Assembly: GCF_016031655.1 (NCBI RefSeq)
Contig: NZ_JACCHQ010000046.1
Span: 1 to 39,461 of the forward strand
Reading direction: 5' to 3'
Length of the DNA: 39,461 nucleotides
Origin: Bradyrhizobium glycinis
GTDB taxonomy: Bacteria > Pseudomonadota > Alphaproteobacteria > Rhizobiales > Xanthobacteraceae
This document shows, in pieces, positions 32,714 to 39,461 of the stretch. Each line of letters starts with the position of its first letter. The stretch's first letter is position 1. The position numbers and the translations under genes were made by a program. A model generated the notes under the pieces. The model was not told the DNA's origin. It did no database searches and saw only the letters and a program-made list of their open reading frames with translations.

Positions 32714-33028
32714 GTGCCGAGGCCAAGTGACTATGAGCGCGACTATCAGTTCCGCAGCGGCCCACCGGATCGGACAGTGACCCTGAACGCAATGCCGATC
32801 TATATCGGTGCGGCGATGATCGCGGTGGCCATCCTGCTCTCGACACTGATCAGCGGGCTGACCTCGCGCTATGTCGGTCTCGAAGGGCCGACCGACGAGA
32901 ACATCTGGCTGGTCGATCGCCTCACCGGCAGTGTCTATCGCTGCCAGGCGGAAGGACGTGGCAAGGCCATGTGCGAACCGGAGGTTGCCACCGGCAGCGC
33001 AGGGGAGCGCCCAAAAGCCGCACGCTGA
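32714..33028 (+). CDS. Small single-pass membrane protein of unknown function
   Basis: A frame of 104 codons from GTG 32714. It has a charged N-terminal segment (PSDYERDYQFRSGPPDRT), one strong transmembrane helix (about residues 28-49, PIYIGAAMIAVAILLSTLISGL), and a short external tail with two cysteines (YRCQAEG and MCEPE). I recognise no family. The GTG start gives sensible topology; an internal ATG at 32792 would begin right at the helix. The ribosome binding site is poor, so the start and possibly the gene are uncertain. The positional codon bias looks coding. Confidence 0.6.
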   Translation: MPRPSDYERDYQFRSGPPDRTVTLNAMPIYIGAAMIAVAILLSTLISGLTSRYVGLEGPTDENIWLVDRLTGSVYRCQAEGRGKAMCEPEVATGSAGERPKAAR

Positions 33029-33147
33029 AAGGGGGGTACCACTGCAGCGCAGCAACGAAATTGTCTTTTCCCTGCAAACTTGTGGCTGAAGAATGGCGGT
33101 CGCGTTGGCCGGCATCAGGCCGGCTTTCTATTCGAGGAGAGACCTTG

Positions 33148-33393
33148 ATGAAGACCCTGTTGCTCGCGACGGCATTCGCCGCACTTGCTCTGTCCCCCGC
33201 ATCCGCTGCCAAGATGGCGTGCACCAGTGCAAACATGGCAAAGCTCGTTGCCGGCATGGGCGGCGAAGACACGCCCGGCAAGATGGCGGCGAGGAAGTCG
33301 ATGGCCGCGGCCAATTCCGAGATGAGCAAGGGCAACATGCGTGGAGCGTGCAAGCACTATATGAGCGCCGAGAAGTCGATGGCGATGAAGTAG
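33148..33393 (+). CDS. Small secreted Met-rich protein of unknown function
   Basis: An 81-residue protein with a clear signal peptide (MKTLLLATAFAALALSPASA, cleavage near residue 21). The mature part is about 60 residues with ten methionines, two cysteines (in MACTS and RGACKHY) and no aromatic residue except one Tyr. GAGGAGA (33134-33140) precedes ATG 33148. The helical, Met-rich, two-Cys composition could suit metal binding or a small disulfide-linked periplasmic helper, but no function is assigned. A strong terminator follows 26 bp after the stop. Confidence 0.82.
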   Translation: MKTLLLATAFAALALSPASAAKMACTSANMAKLVAGMGGEDTPGKMAARKSMAAANSEMSKGNMRGACKHYMSAEKSMAMK

Positions 33394-33419
33394 GCTTCCG
33401 CCTGATCCCACACGTCATG

Positions 33420-33454
33420 GCCGCGCTGGCAGCAGATGGCAGCGCGGCTTTTTC
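33420..33454 (+). terminator. Rho-independent terminator of the small secreted protein gene
   Basis: GCCGCGCTG (33420-33428) pairs with CAGCGCGGC (33440-33448), followed directly by TTTTTC. It separates the small gene from the DNA glycosylase gene downstream. Confidence 0.88.
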
Positions 33455-33504
33455 GTGTCCCTGCTTTTTGCCTCGCAGCGAATCCCGCTACATTGCATCC
33501 TGCA

Positions 33505-34665
33505 ATGTCCCGCACGCCCAAACCGCTTCCGCTCTCGACGACACAGGCCCGGCAGATCTGGCTGCATGCCCAGCGGCTGACCGACCGCGCTCCGTTCGGC
33601 GAAGGCGCACAGGCCGTCTCGGCCGCTGTCGCCCATCTCGGCTATGTGCAGATCGACACCATCAACGTCATCGAGCGTTGCCATCACCACATCCTGTTCA
33701 GCCGGATCCCGTCCTACCGCCGCGCCGATCTGCGCCACGCCCAGAGCATCGACAAGACCGTGTTCGAGTACTGGACGCACGCGCTCTCCTACGTGCGGGC
33801 GAACGACTTCCGCTTCTTCCTGCCGGCGATGCGCGAGCACCGCCGCGAGGGGCACAAATGGTTCGCCTCGGTGAAGCCGGCCGACACGCGCAAGGTGATG
33901 CGGCTGCTGCGCGGTGGGCCACTGACGATCCGCGACATAGACGACGACGTGCTCGTCGAGAAGGAGCATCTGTGGCAGAGCCGCAAGCCTTCGAAGCGGG
34001 CGCTGCAGCTCGCCTTCTATACCGGCGCCGTCACCATCAGCGAGCGCCAGGGCATGCTCAAGACCTACGAATTGACGACCCGTCATTTCGGCTGGGACAG
34101 GCTGCCGAAGCCGGCGCCGGCAAGCGAGATCACGGCCTATCTGCTCGACCGCGCGTTGCGCTCGCAGGGCGTGGTCAGCCTCGATTCGGTCTGCCATCTC
34201 GATGCGCCCAGCAAGAAGCCGGTCGCGCGCCTGATCGCCTCGCGCGTCCGCCGCGGCGAGCTCGTGCCTGTCGCGATCGAGGGCGCAGGCAAGCAGGAGC
34301 ACTGGGCCTCGCCCGCAGCGCTTGAGCCGCATGAAGTGTCGCCCGATCTCGTCCACATCCTCTCGCCGTTCGATCCGCTGATCATCCAGCGCAAGCGCAC
34401 CAACCTCATCTTCGGCTACAACCACCTGTTCGAAGCCTATGTGCCGAAAGCCAAGCGCAAGCTCGGCTATTTCGCGCTGCCCGTGCTGGTCGGCGACGAG
34501 ATCGTCGCCGCGCTCGATCTCAAGACCGACCGGCAGAACAAGAAGCTGTTGATGCAGAAATGGACCTGGGTCGGGCAGGGCAGGAAGACGGCGGGCCGCA
34601 AGGAGCTGAAGCGCGTGATCGAGGAGGAGCTCGACCGCTTCGAGCGGTTTCAACTGGCGGAGTGA
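33505..34665 (+). CDS. AlkX/YcaQ-type winged-helix DNA glycosylase
   Basis: A 386-residue member of the HTH_42 (AlkZ/YcaQ) superfamily. Tandem winged-helix domains carry TTQARQIWLHAQRL, LGYVQIDTINVIERCHHHILFSRIPSY and further on LSPFDPLIIQRKR and FGYNHLFEAYVPKAKRKLGYFALPVL. The QID motif (Q49-I50-D51) corresponds to the Q-phi-D signature of the YcaQ/AlkX branch, as opposed to Q-phi-Q in AlkZ. Members unhook interstrand crosslinks and remove bulky N-alkyl adducts. ATG 33505 fits the family N-terminus. No neighbouring gene makes a crosslinking compound, so it is probably a general repair enzyme. Confidence 0.87.
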   Translation: MSRTPKPLPLSTTQARQIWLHAQRLTDRAPFGEGAQAVSAAVAHLGYVQIDTINVIERCHHHILFSRIPSYRRADLRHAQSIDKTVFEYWTHALSYVRANDFRFFLPAMREHRREGHKWFASVKPADTRKVMRLLRGGPLTIRDIDDDVLVEKEHLWQSRKPSKRALQLAFYTGAVTISERQGMLKTYELTTRHFGWDRLPKPAPASEITAYLLDRALRSQGVVSLDSVCHLDAPSKKPVARLIASRVRRGELVPVAIEGAGKQEHWASPAALEPHEVSPDLVHILSPFDPLIIQRKRTNLIFGYNHLFEAYVPKAKRKLGYFALPVLVGDEIVAALDLKTDRQNKKLLMQKWTWVGQGRKTAGRKELKRVIEEELDRFERFQLAE

Positions 34666-34683
34666 GCATCGTCGTCGTCCGGT

Positions 34684-35604
34684 CTACGGCCTGTTTTCGA
34701 ATTCGGCCGAGGCTCCGGACACGACATGAGCGTACCGGTCCAGCACCTCGTCCGCCGAGTAGCTGGCGCGTTCCGCGAATTCCTGCCGCAGGCCCAGGCG
34801 CGCGGAGACCTTCAAGCGCGCCGCCGTGGCGGTCGTCATGACGGGATCAAAGCCCAATTCGCGCAGGCCCGCTGCCACGCCATCCATTTCCACGGCGCGG
34901 CGTTCGGCATGCAGCACGTCTGAGCGGACGCACATGTCCAGGAACTTGCTGAACGTGGTGGCATCCATCGAGGCGCACAGCCCGCGCATGGTTTCGTCGC
35001 GCACGCCGGCGAGCGTCGCGGCGGTCAGCGCCTCGACCAGCAGCGCTTCCATGCCTTTGGTCACCACGCTCCGCAGCATCTTGACCGCCGCCGCCGTTCC
35101 GGCGTCTGCACCGGCCACCTCGATGCAGAAACCCAGTGGCCCGAAAGTCTCCGCGAAGCGCGCGGCGCCGCTGCCGGATGTGTAGAGCGGGACCGCAGCG
35201 CCGTAGAGGTCGACCGATCCCATCAGATTCGCATCCGCGAACAGGCAGCCGCGCGCCTCCACGGCTGCGGCGACATGTTTTTTTGTGCGCGGGGTCGCCG
35301 CGTTGATGTCCACCACGAGAGTGCCGGGACGAATGACCCTGGAAATCGCCTCACCTGTCTCAGCCGCGACGGCAACGACGACGGCGGAAAAGATGACGTC
35401 CGCGTCCGACAGGTTCTCGAGCCGGTCGACCAGCATGACGCCACAACTAGCCGCCATCGCACGAAAGGCCGCAGAGTAGGGCGGGGCGTTGGTCTTGCCC
35501 TGACAGAACGCGACCATCGGTGCATCAATCTGCGCCGCAAGATGCGATGCGAAACATCGCGCGGCCTCGCCAAATCCGACAAAGGCGATCCTGGGCTGCG
35601 GCAC
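34684..35604 (-). CDS. NAD(P)-dependent 6-phosphogluconate dehydrogenase-like oxidoreductase (DUF1932-type C-terminus)
   Basis: A 306-residue dehydrogenase with an N-terminal Rossmann domain (RIAFVGFGEAARCFASHL) and the 3-hydroxyacid dehydrogenase-like segment PGTLVVDINAATPRTKKHV. A helical C-terminal domain follows with AVKMLRSVVTKGMEALLVEALTAA, resembling DUF1932. The start is GTG (35602-35604) with AGGAGG (complement of 35613-35618) 8 bases before. The expected reaction is oxidation of a beta-hydroxyacid, but the substrate is unknown. It is divergent from a LacI-type repressor, with two identical operators between. This indicates induction by a sugar-like or sugar-acid ligand. Confidence 0.85.
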   Translation of the reverse strand: MPQPRIAFVGFGEAARCFASHLAAQIDAPMVAFCQGKTNAPPYSAAFRAMAASCGVMLVDRLENLSDADVIFSAVVVAVAAETGEAISRVIRPGTLVVDINAATPRTKKHVAAAVEARGCLFADANLMGSVDLYGAAVPLYTSGSGAARFAETFGPLGFCIEVAGADAGTAAAVKMLRSVVTKGMEALLVEALTAATLAGVRDETMRGLCASMDATTFSKFLDMCVRSDVLHAERRAVEMDGVAAGLRELGFDPVMTTATAARLKVSARLGLRQEFAERASYSADEVLDRYAHVVSGASAEFENRP

Positions 35605-35671
35605 GGCTGGGGCCTCCTAGCGCGGCGTTTCACCGCCGGCGGCCATTGTGCCTGGTTCTGCTGCGGAGTCA

Positions 35672-35685
35672 ATGAACCGGTTCAT
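35672..35685. promoter_or_regulatory. LacI-type operator O1
   Basis: ATGAACCGGTTCAT is a perfect 14-bp palindrome containing the central CG typical of LacI/GalR-family operators. It lies about 68 bp upstream of the dehydrogenase start. The same 12-bp core occurs again 96 bp to the right, suitable for looping. Confidence 0.85.
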
Positions 35686-35768
35686 CTGCGTTTCGTTTTT
35701 CCAAGATCGTCTGTTGCAGATTCACTAATACCGCAGGGGAATCTGGCGCATCGCCTTGCTCAGATTAG

Positions 35769-35780
35769 TGAACCGGTTCA
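35769..35780. promoter_or_regulatory. LacI-type operator O2
   Basis: TGAACCGGTTCA, identical in its 12-bp core to O1, ends only 9 bases before the lacI-family ATG at 35790. Occupancy there would block translation-initiation-region transcription, so the regulator is very likely autorepressed. Confidence 0.85.
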
Positions 35781-35789
35781 TAAGAGGGC

Positions 35790-36824
35790 ATGCCGTCGCA
35801 CGTGCCCCAATCGCAAACCGTGAAGGTCAAGGACGTCGCCCGGGAGGCCGGTGTCGCGGTCGGCACGGTATCCCGTGTGCTCAACGATCATCCAGCGGTG
35901 ACTAGGGAGCTGCGCGAGCGCGTCGAAAGGGCGATGGCCCAGCTTGGCTACGAGGTCGATGTCACGGCGCAGAGCATGCGGGCGGGCCGGTCGCGGCTCG
36001 TGGCCTGCGCCATCCGTGATTTCGACATCCCGCGCTTTGCGCTGTTCATCAAGGAGGCCGAGGCGGTCCTGCGCGAAGCCGGGTACACCTTGCTGCTGGC
36101 GAGCACGACCAACCGGCCCGAAGTCGAGATCGCCTTGCTGCGTGCCTTCCGCAGGCGCCGCGTGGACGGCGTGATGATGACGCTGAGCGACGAGCAGCAC
36201 CGGGACGTCCGCGCGGCGCTGTCCGAGGCGCCGATGCCGGTGCTGCTTATCGACCGCGATCGCATCGATGCGCTCGATCGCGTCACTGCCGATCATCGCG
36301 AGGGCGCCCGTCTGGCGACCAGCCATCTGCTCGGTCTCGGGCACCGGCGGATCGCCATGCTGGTCGGCGACCTCAAGGCCTTTCCGTCGCGAAGCCGCCT
36401 CGAGGGCTTTCGTGCTGCGTGCGCGGCGGCGGGCATCGCGCCGGATCCGAGGCTGTTGCGAGACGATGTGCTCTCGAGCGAAGACGCCTATCGGGCGACG
36501 GCCTCGCTCGTGAGCCTTGCGGAGCCTCCGACAGCGCTCTTCGTCGCGGCGATGGACACGCTCGGCGGCTGCCTGCGCGCGTTGCGGACGATGGGCCTTG
36601 CCGTTGGCGACGGAATTTCGGTCGTGGCCGGCAGCGATTCCGACCTCGCCGAATTGTACACGCCGCCGATCACGGCAATCGCGTGGGATCTGGCAGCCAT
36701 GGGCCGCCACGCTGCGACCATGCTGTTGGAGCGGATGCGCGGCGACGAGATCGAGCGCGGCCGTGGTCTCACCGTGCCGACGGAGCTGATCATTCGCGGG
36801 TCGAGCCAGCCGCTTGCGATTTGA
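35790..36824 (+). CDS. LacI/GalR family transcriptional regulator
   Basis: A 344-residue repressor. The N-terminal helix-turn-helix is VKVKDVAREAGVAVGTVSRVLNDHPAVT (residues 11-38), followed by the hinge helix near RAGRSRLVACAI and a periplasmic-binding-like core (DGVMMTLS, LLIDRDR, LGLGHRRIAMLVGD, ALFVAAMDTLGG, TAIAWDLAAMGRHAATMLLERM). It should bind the two TGAACCGGTTCA operators in front of it and control the divergent dehydrogenase and itself. The effector is unknown; the MFS permease downstream may transport it. Its 3' end overlaps the convergent DUF2809-like gene by 35 bp. Confidence 0.93.
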   Translation: MPSHVPQSQTVKVKDVAREAGVAVGTVSRVLNDHPAVTRELRERVERAMAQLGYEVDVTAQSMRAGRSRLVACAIRDFDIPRFALFIKEAEAVLREAGYTLLLASTTNRPEVEIALLRAFRRRRVDGVMMTLSDEQHRDVRAALSEAPMPVLLIDRDRIDALDRVTADHREGARLATSHLLGLGHRRIAMLVGDLKAFPSRSRLEGFRAACAAAGIAPDPRLLRDDVLSSEDAYRATASLVSLAEPPTALFVAAMDTLGGCLRALRTMGLAVGDGISVVAGSDSDLAELYTPPITAIAWDLAAMGRHAATMLLERMRGDEIERGRGLTVPTELIIRGSSQPLAI

Positions 36825-37260
36825 ACACGCGCGATCGTGCGGCGCAGCCGTCGAGCCAGATGCCGACGACAATACCGATGAGGTAAGCGACCAAATTCCA
36901 CAGCGAAAAGATGCGCCCGAGCAGCAGCGCGCCGGCCGCGGTCAGCCGGAACGCATCGAGCCATGGCATGTGCACCAGCCGGGAGAATTCCACGACGACG
37001 GCGATCACAGCCGCGATCGTCGCAATCTGCGTCCGCGTGAGTTGCGGCAGCACGACTCCGACCAGCAGAAACACCATCGTGGCCCACAACAGCGAGCCGC
37101 CATACTTCACCACGAAAGCAGGTAGACCGAGCGGGAATCCGTACCAGCGCAGCGACAGCCCGCAGACGATCACCGCGAGCGCGAGGCCGGCGCGGATCAG
37201 TGAGATCCAGAGCGGCGCCACGGGTTGATCCGGCTGCGCTCCGTGCATTGCTCGCTCCAT
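36790..37260 (-). CDS. Small integral membrane protein, DUF2809-like
   Basis: A 156-residue protein with four predicted transmembrane helices (LIRAGLALAVIVCGLSLRWYGFP, GGSLLWATMVFLLVGVVLP, IATIAAVIAVVVEFSRLVHMPWLDAFR, LWNLVAYLIGIVVGIWLDG). The pattern VVEFSRLVHMPWLDAFRLT followed by GRIFSLWNLVAYLIG matches the DUF2809 family; function is unknown. ATG 37260 was chosen with GAGAG just upstream; ATGs at 37293 and 37248 are in frame and possible. It converges with and overlaps the lacI-family gene by 35 bp, and its start lies 69 bp from the divergent MFS gene. Confidence 0.78.
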   Translation of the reverse strand: MERAMHGAQPDQPVAPLWISLIRAGLALAVIVCGLSLRWYGFPLGLPAFVVKYGGSLLWATMVFLLVGVVLPQLTRTQIATIAAVIAVVVEFSRLVHMPWLDAFRLTAAGALLLGRIFSLWNLVAYLIGIVVGIWLDGCAARSRVFKSQAAGSTRE

Positions 37261-37329
37261 TGACTCTCTGCCCGCGATGCTCAAAACCGCCACTCAAGCC
37301 CTAGAAAAGCAACAACCCGGGGGGAAGCC

Positions 37330-38670
37330 ATGAGCCAGACCACCTATGCCGGTTCCGCCGGCGGCGCCGAAAGCGCCAGCAAGAGCGACATCGAAACCTC
37401 GACGATCCGCGCCATCTCCTGGCGCCTGATTCCGTTCCTGGTGCTGGCCTACTTCTTCTCCTATCTCGACCGCGTCAATCTCGGCTTCGCTGCGCTCACC
37501 ATGAATGCGGACCTGAAGTTCACCCCGCTGATCTTCTCCTGGGGCGCGGGCATCTTCTTCATCGGCTACTTCATCTTCGAGGTGCCGAGCAATCTTGCGC
37601 TGGAGAAATTCGGCGCGAGCCGCTGGATTGCCCGCATCATGGTGACTTGGGGCATCATCTCGGCGCTGATGGCGGTGGTCAGCGGCGTCACCAGCTTCTA
37701 CGTCTTGCGATTCCTGCTCGGCGTCGCCGAAGCCGGGTTCTTCCCGGGCATCATCCTCTATCTCACCTATTGGTATCCGGCCGAATATCGCGCCCGCTTT
37801 CTTGCGGCCTTCGCCATCGCGGTGCCGGTCTCGACCGTGATCGGCGCGCCGATCTCGGGCCTGTTGCTCGGGCTTGACGGCATGATGGGGCTGAAAGGTT
37901 GGCAGTGGCTGTTCATCATCGAGGGCATCCCGTCGGTGCTGCTCGGCATCGTCACCTGGTTCTATCTCACCGACAAGCCGGAGAAGGCGGACTGGCTCTC
38001 GTCCGAGCAGAAGGCCTGGCTGAAGGCCAAGCTCGATGCGGAAGTAGCGGCCAAGCAGGCGGTGAAGCATTTCTCGCTCGGCGAGGCGCTGTCTTCACCG
38101 AAAGTGATCGCGCTCAGCCTGATCTATTTCGGCTTTGTCGGCGCGCTCTATGGCATGCAGTTCTGGCTGCCGCAGATCGTGAAGGCGTTCGGTCTCACCA
38201 ACGCCCAGACCGGCTTCGTCACTGCGATCCCGTATCTGTTCGGCACCATCGCCATGATCCTGTGGGCGCGGCATTCGGATGCGAGCCGCGAGCGCGTCAT
38301 GCATGTCGGCGCACCGCTGCTGCTCACCGCGCTTGCGCTCGGCATCTCCTCCTATCTCACCGATCCCACGCTGACGATGGTGGTGCTGACGGTCGCCGCA
38401 ATCGGCGTGTTCTGCTGCTTCGGCGTGTTCTGGACCCTGCCGACCGCCTGGCTCTCCGGCACTGCGGCCGCCGGCGCCATCGCGCTGATCAACTCGATCG
38501 GCAATCTCGCCGGCTTCGGCGGGCCTTATCTGATCGGCTGGGTCAAGGAAGCGACGGGGCAGACCTCGACCGGTCTGCTGGTGCTTGCCGTGCTGCCGCT
38601 GCTCGCCGGCATCCTGGTGTTCGTCGGTGGCCACGACAGCAAGCACGAATTCGCGGACCAGGGGCGGTAG
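37330..38670 (+). CDS. MFS transporter, anion:cation symporter (ACS) family
   Basis: A 446-residue permease with twelve predicted membrane helices. The signature YLDRVNLGFAALTMNADL in helix 1 and the adjacent loop, EVPSNLALEKFGASRWIARIMVTWGI around helices 2-4, and AEAGFFPGIILYLTYWYPAEYRAR are typical of ACS members that import organic anions such as tartrate, glucarate, phthalate or related sugar acids with protons. A charged central loop (DKPEKADWLSSEQKAWLKAKLD) separates the halves. GGGGGGAAG precedes ATG 37330. With the LacI regulator and 6PGDH-like dehydrogenase nearby, uptake of a sugar acid is plausible but unproven. No operator of the TGAACCGGTTCA type is seen before it. Confidence 0.92.
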   Translation: MSQTTYAGSAGGAESASKSDIETSTIRAISWRLIPFLVLAYFFSYLDRVNLGFAALTMNADLKFTPLIFSWGAGIFFIGYFIFEVPSNLALEKFGASRWIARIMVTWGIISALMAVVSGVTSFYVLRFLLGVAEAGFFPGIILYLTYWYPAEYRARFLAAFAIAVPVSTVIGAPISGLLLGLDGMMGLKGWQWLFIIEGIPSVLLGIVTWFYLTDKPEKADWLSSEQKAWLKAKLDAEVAAKQAVKHFSLGEALSSPKVIALSLIYFGFVGALYGMQFWLPQIVKAFGLTNAQTGFVTAIPYLFGTIAMILWARHSDASRERVMHVGAPLLLTALALGISSYLTDPTLTMVVLTVAAIGVFCCFGVFWTLPTAWLSGTAAAGAIALINSIGNLAGFGGPYLIGWVKEATGQTSTGLLVLAVLPLLAGILVFVGGHDSKHEFADQGR

Positions 38671-38685
38671 AGGCTCGTTACTCTC

Positions 38686-38771
38686 GTGGGGTGGGCGAGG
38701 CGCTCTTCGCGCCGTGCCCACCGTCTTCCCGAAAGATCGCTCCGGTGGGCGCTCCGCTTTGCGCGCCTACA
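38686..38771. repeat. Degraded interspersed repeat (GTGGGGTGGGCGAGGCGCT family)
   Basis: It begins GTGGGGTGGGCGAGGCGCTC and ends GCTTTGCGCGCCTAC, with an inner CCGTGCCCACCG pairing CGGTGGGCGC. It is a decayed relative of the element at 28264-28353. It is located between the MFS gene and the efflux adaptor and may end the MFS transcript. Confidence 0.72.
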
Positions 38772-38846
38772 ATAGCACCTCGCAGCTGGCTGATCCCTCT
38801 CCTTACCATCCCTTAGTAATCACGCATTCCTGATGACTGACGATTA

Positions 38847-38875
38847 TTGACTTTTATCAGTGAACAGTCGACATT
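38847..38875 (+). promoter_or_regulatory. Candidate promoter of the efflux adaptor gene
   Basis: TTGACT (38847-38852) and GACATT (38870-38875) are spaced 17 bp; the -10 is a weak match. The region is AT-rich compared with its surroundings. ACTGA at 38836 and TCAGT at 38857 form a loose dyad around the -35 box that could bind a regulator. Support is moderate only. Confidence 0.4.
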
Positions 38876-38906
38876 CCTCTCAATCGAGATGCAGGAGTGT
38901 CCTTCG

Positions 38907-39461
38907 ATGTTCGTCCGGTCGGTTTTGTCGAGCTATTCCAAGCTTTTGGCAGGAGCCTCGCTCGCCCTGATGGCCGTTTCGCTGGCGGGGTGCAATGATA
39001 CCGTTGCCGAGAAGGCCGAGCCGCCGCGGCCGGTTCTGGTGGCAACCGCCCATTACGCTGCCGAGACCCCGGAGCGCAGCTTCGTCGGCACCGTCCGTCC
39101 CAGGATCGAGAGCGATCTCGGCTTCCGCGTCGCCGGTAAGGTTGCCAAGCGCCTCGTCGAAGTCGGCCAGACGGTCGAAGTCGGCCAGCCGCTCGCCACC
39201 CTCGACGAGGTCGACCTGAAGCTCCAGGCCGAGCAGGCCGTTGCCGAGCAGACCGCCGCGACCGGCGTGCTGGCCCAGGCCGCCGCCGCCGAGCAGCGCG
39301 CCAAGGATCTCAAGGCCAAGGGCTGGACCACGGACGCCCAGCTCGACCAGAGCCGCGCCGCCGCCGATGAAGCGCGCGCCCGCCTGAACCGGGCCGAGCG
39401 CTCGGTCGAGTTGACCAAGAATTCCCTTTCCTACGCGACGCTCGTTGCCGACGCCCGCGGC
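38907..39461 (+). CDS. RND-type efflux periplasmic adaptor lipoprotein, N-terminal part (3' end outside window)
   Basis: The frame is open from ATG 38907 to the window edge, giving 185 residues. A lipoprotein signal is clear: LALMAVSLAGC with Cys29 as the lipidated residue. The sequence continues PPRPVLVATAHYAAETPERSFVGTVRPRIESDLGFRVAGKVAKRLVEVGQTVEVGQPLATLD, the biotinyl-lipoyl-like hairpin entry of the HlyD/AcrA membrane-fusion family. A coiled-coil region follows (LKLQAEQAVAEQTAATGVLAQAAAAEQRAKDL). It would link an inner-membrane RND pump, presumably encoded just beyond the window, to an outer-membrane channel. The substrate is unknown. Confidence 0.9.
   Translation, partial: MFVRSVLSSYSKLLAGASLALMAVSLAGCNDTVAEKAEPPRPVLVATAHYAAETPERSFVGTVRPRIESDLGFRVAGKVAKRLVEVGQTVEVGQPLATLDEVDLKLQAEQAVAEQTAATGVLAQAAAAEQRAKDLKAKGWTTDAQLDQSRAAADEARARLNRAERSVELTKNSLSYATLVADARG

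Noticed and set aside
1..39461. FixK/Fnr-type boxes (TTGA-N6-TCAA), tRNA genes and prophage or secretion-system genes
   Set aside because: None was convincingly seen when reading the intergenic regions on both strands; absence is from eye inspection, not a computed scan.

Overview
This 39.5 kb window is GC-rich chromosomal DNA from an alphaproteobacterium, most likely Bradyrhizobium or a close relative. The evidence is the codon usage, which leaves long spurious antisense frames; the gene content (vanillate demethylase, Pao-type periplasmic aldehyde oxidase, many signalling and stress genes); and several families of intergenic inverted repeats. No rRNA, tRNA, insertion sequence, phage or CRISPR array was recognised. 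Both ends cut genes: the 3' part of a UDP-glucose dehydrogenase at the left and the 5' part of an RND-type efflux adaptor at the right.

Left third (1-12.3 kb): UDP-glucose dehydrogenase, an aldose-1-epimerase-like protein and phosphoglucomutase (sugar-nucleotide supply for surface polysaccharide), with an MBL-fold hydrolase and a small lytic transglycosylase on the minus strand. Next is a compact vanA-vanR-vanB-like operon preceded by an AT-rich promoter with two TGTATACA palindromes. A GGDEF/EAL membrane protein, an NTF2/SnoaL-like protein under a promoter covered by two tandem palindromic operators, and a TetR regulator follow.

Middle (12.3-26.1 kb): a GMC oxidoreductase followed by a sequence-divergent porphobilinogen deaminase (hemC) that converges on uroporphyrinogen decarboxylase (hemE); a small SFPASDP-type protein; a dCACHE/PAS/GGDEF diguanylate cyclase; slyX and trhO overlapping; a gamma-glutamyltransferase-like Ntn hydrolase; and the three-subunit paoABC-like molybdenum hydroxylase, followed by an exported FKBP prolyl isomerase.

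Right third (26.1-39.5 kb): CsbD-like stress protein, His-rich cupin and two VOC proteins. Then comes an uncharacterised surface locus: a FecR-domain periplasmic protein translationally coupled to an outer-membrane barrel protein whose exposed N-terminus is a Ser/Pro/Thr repeat, divergent from a protein O-mannosyltransferase (PMT) homologue. An OmpA-family protein with a perfect CRP-type palindrome upstream, two small membrane or secreted proteins, an AlkX/YcaQ-type DNA glycosylase, a LacI regulator divergent from a 6PGDH-like dehydrogenase with two identical operators, a DUF2809-like membrane protein, an ACS-family MFS transporter and the efflux adaptor complete the window.

The most interesting candidate system is the PMT / FecR-like / Pro-Ser-Thr repeat barrel locus at 28.36-31.72 kb, which suggests O-glycosylation of a surface stalk in a Gram-negative bacterium. 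The divergent hemC, the two well-resolved operator arrays and a hairpin over the FKBP ribosome binding site also deserve attention. Everything is read from sequence without database search.
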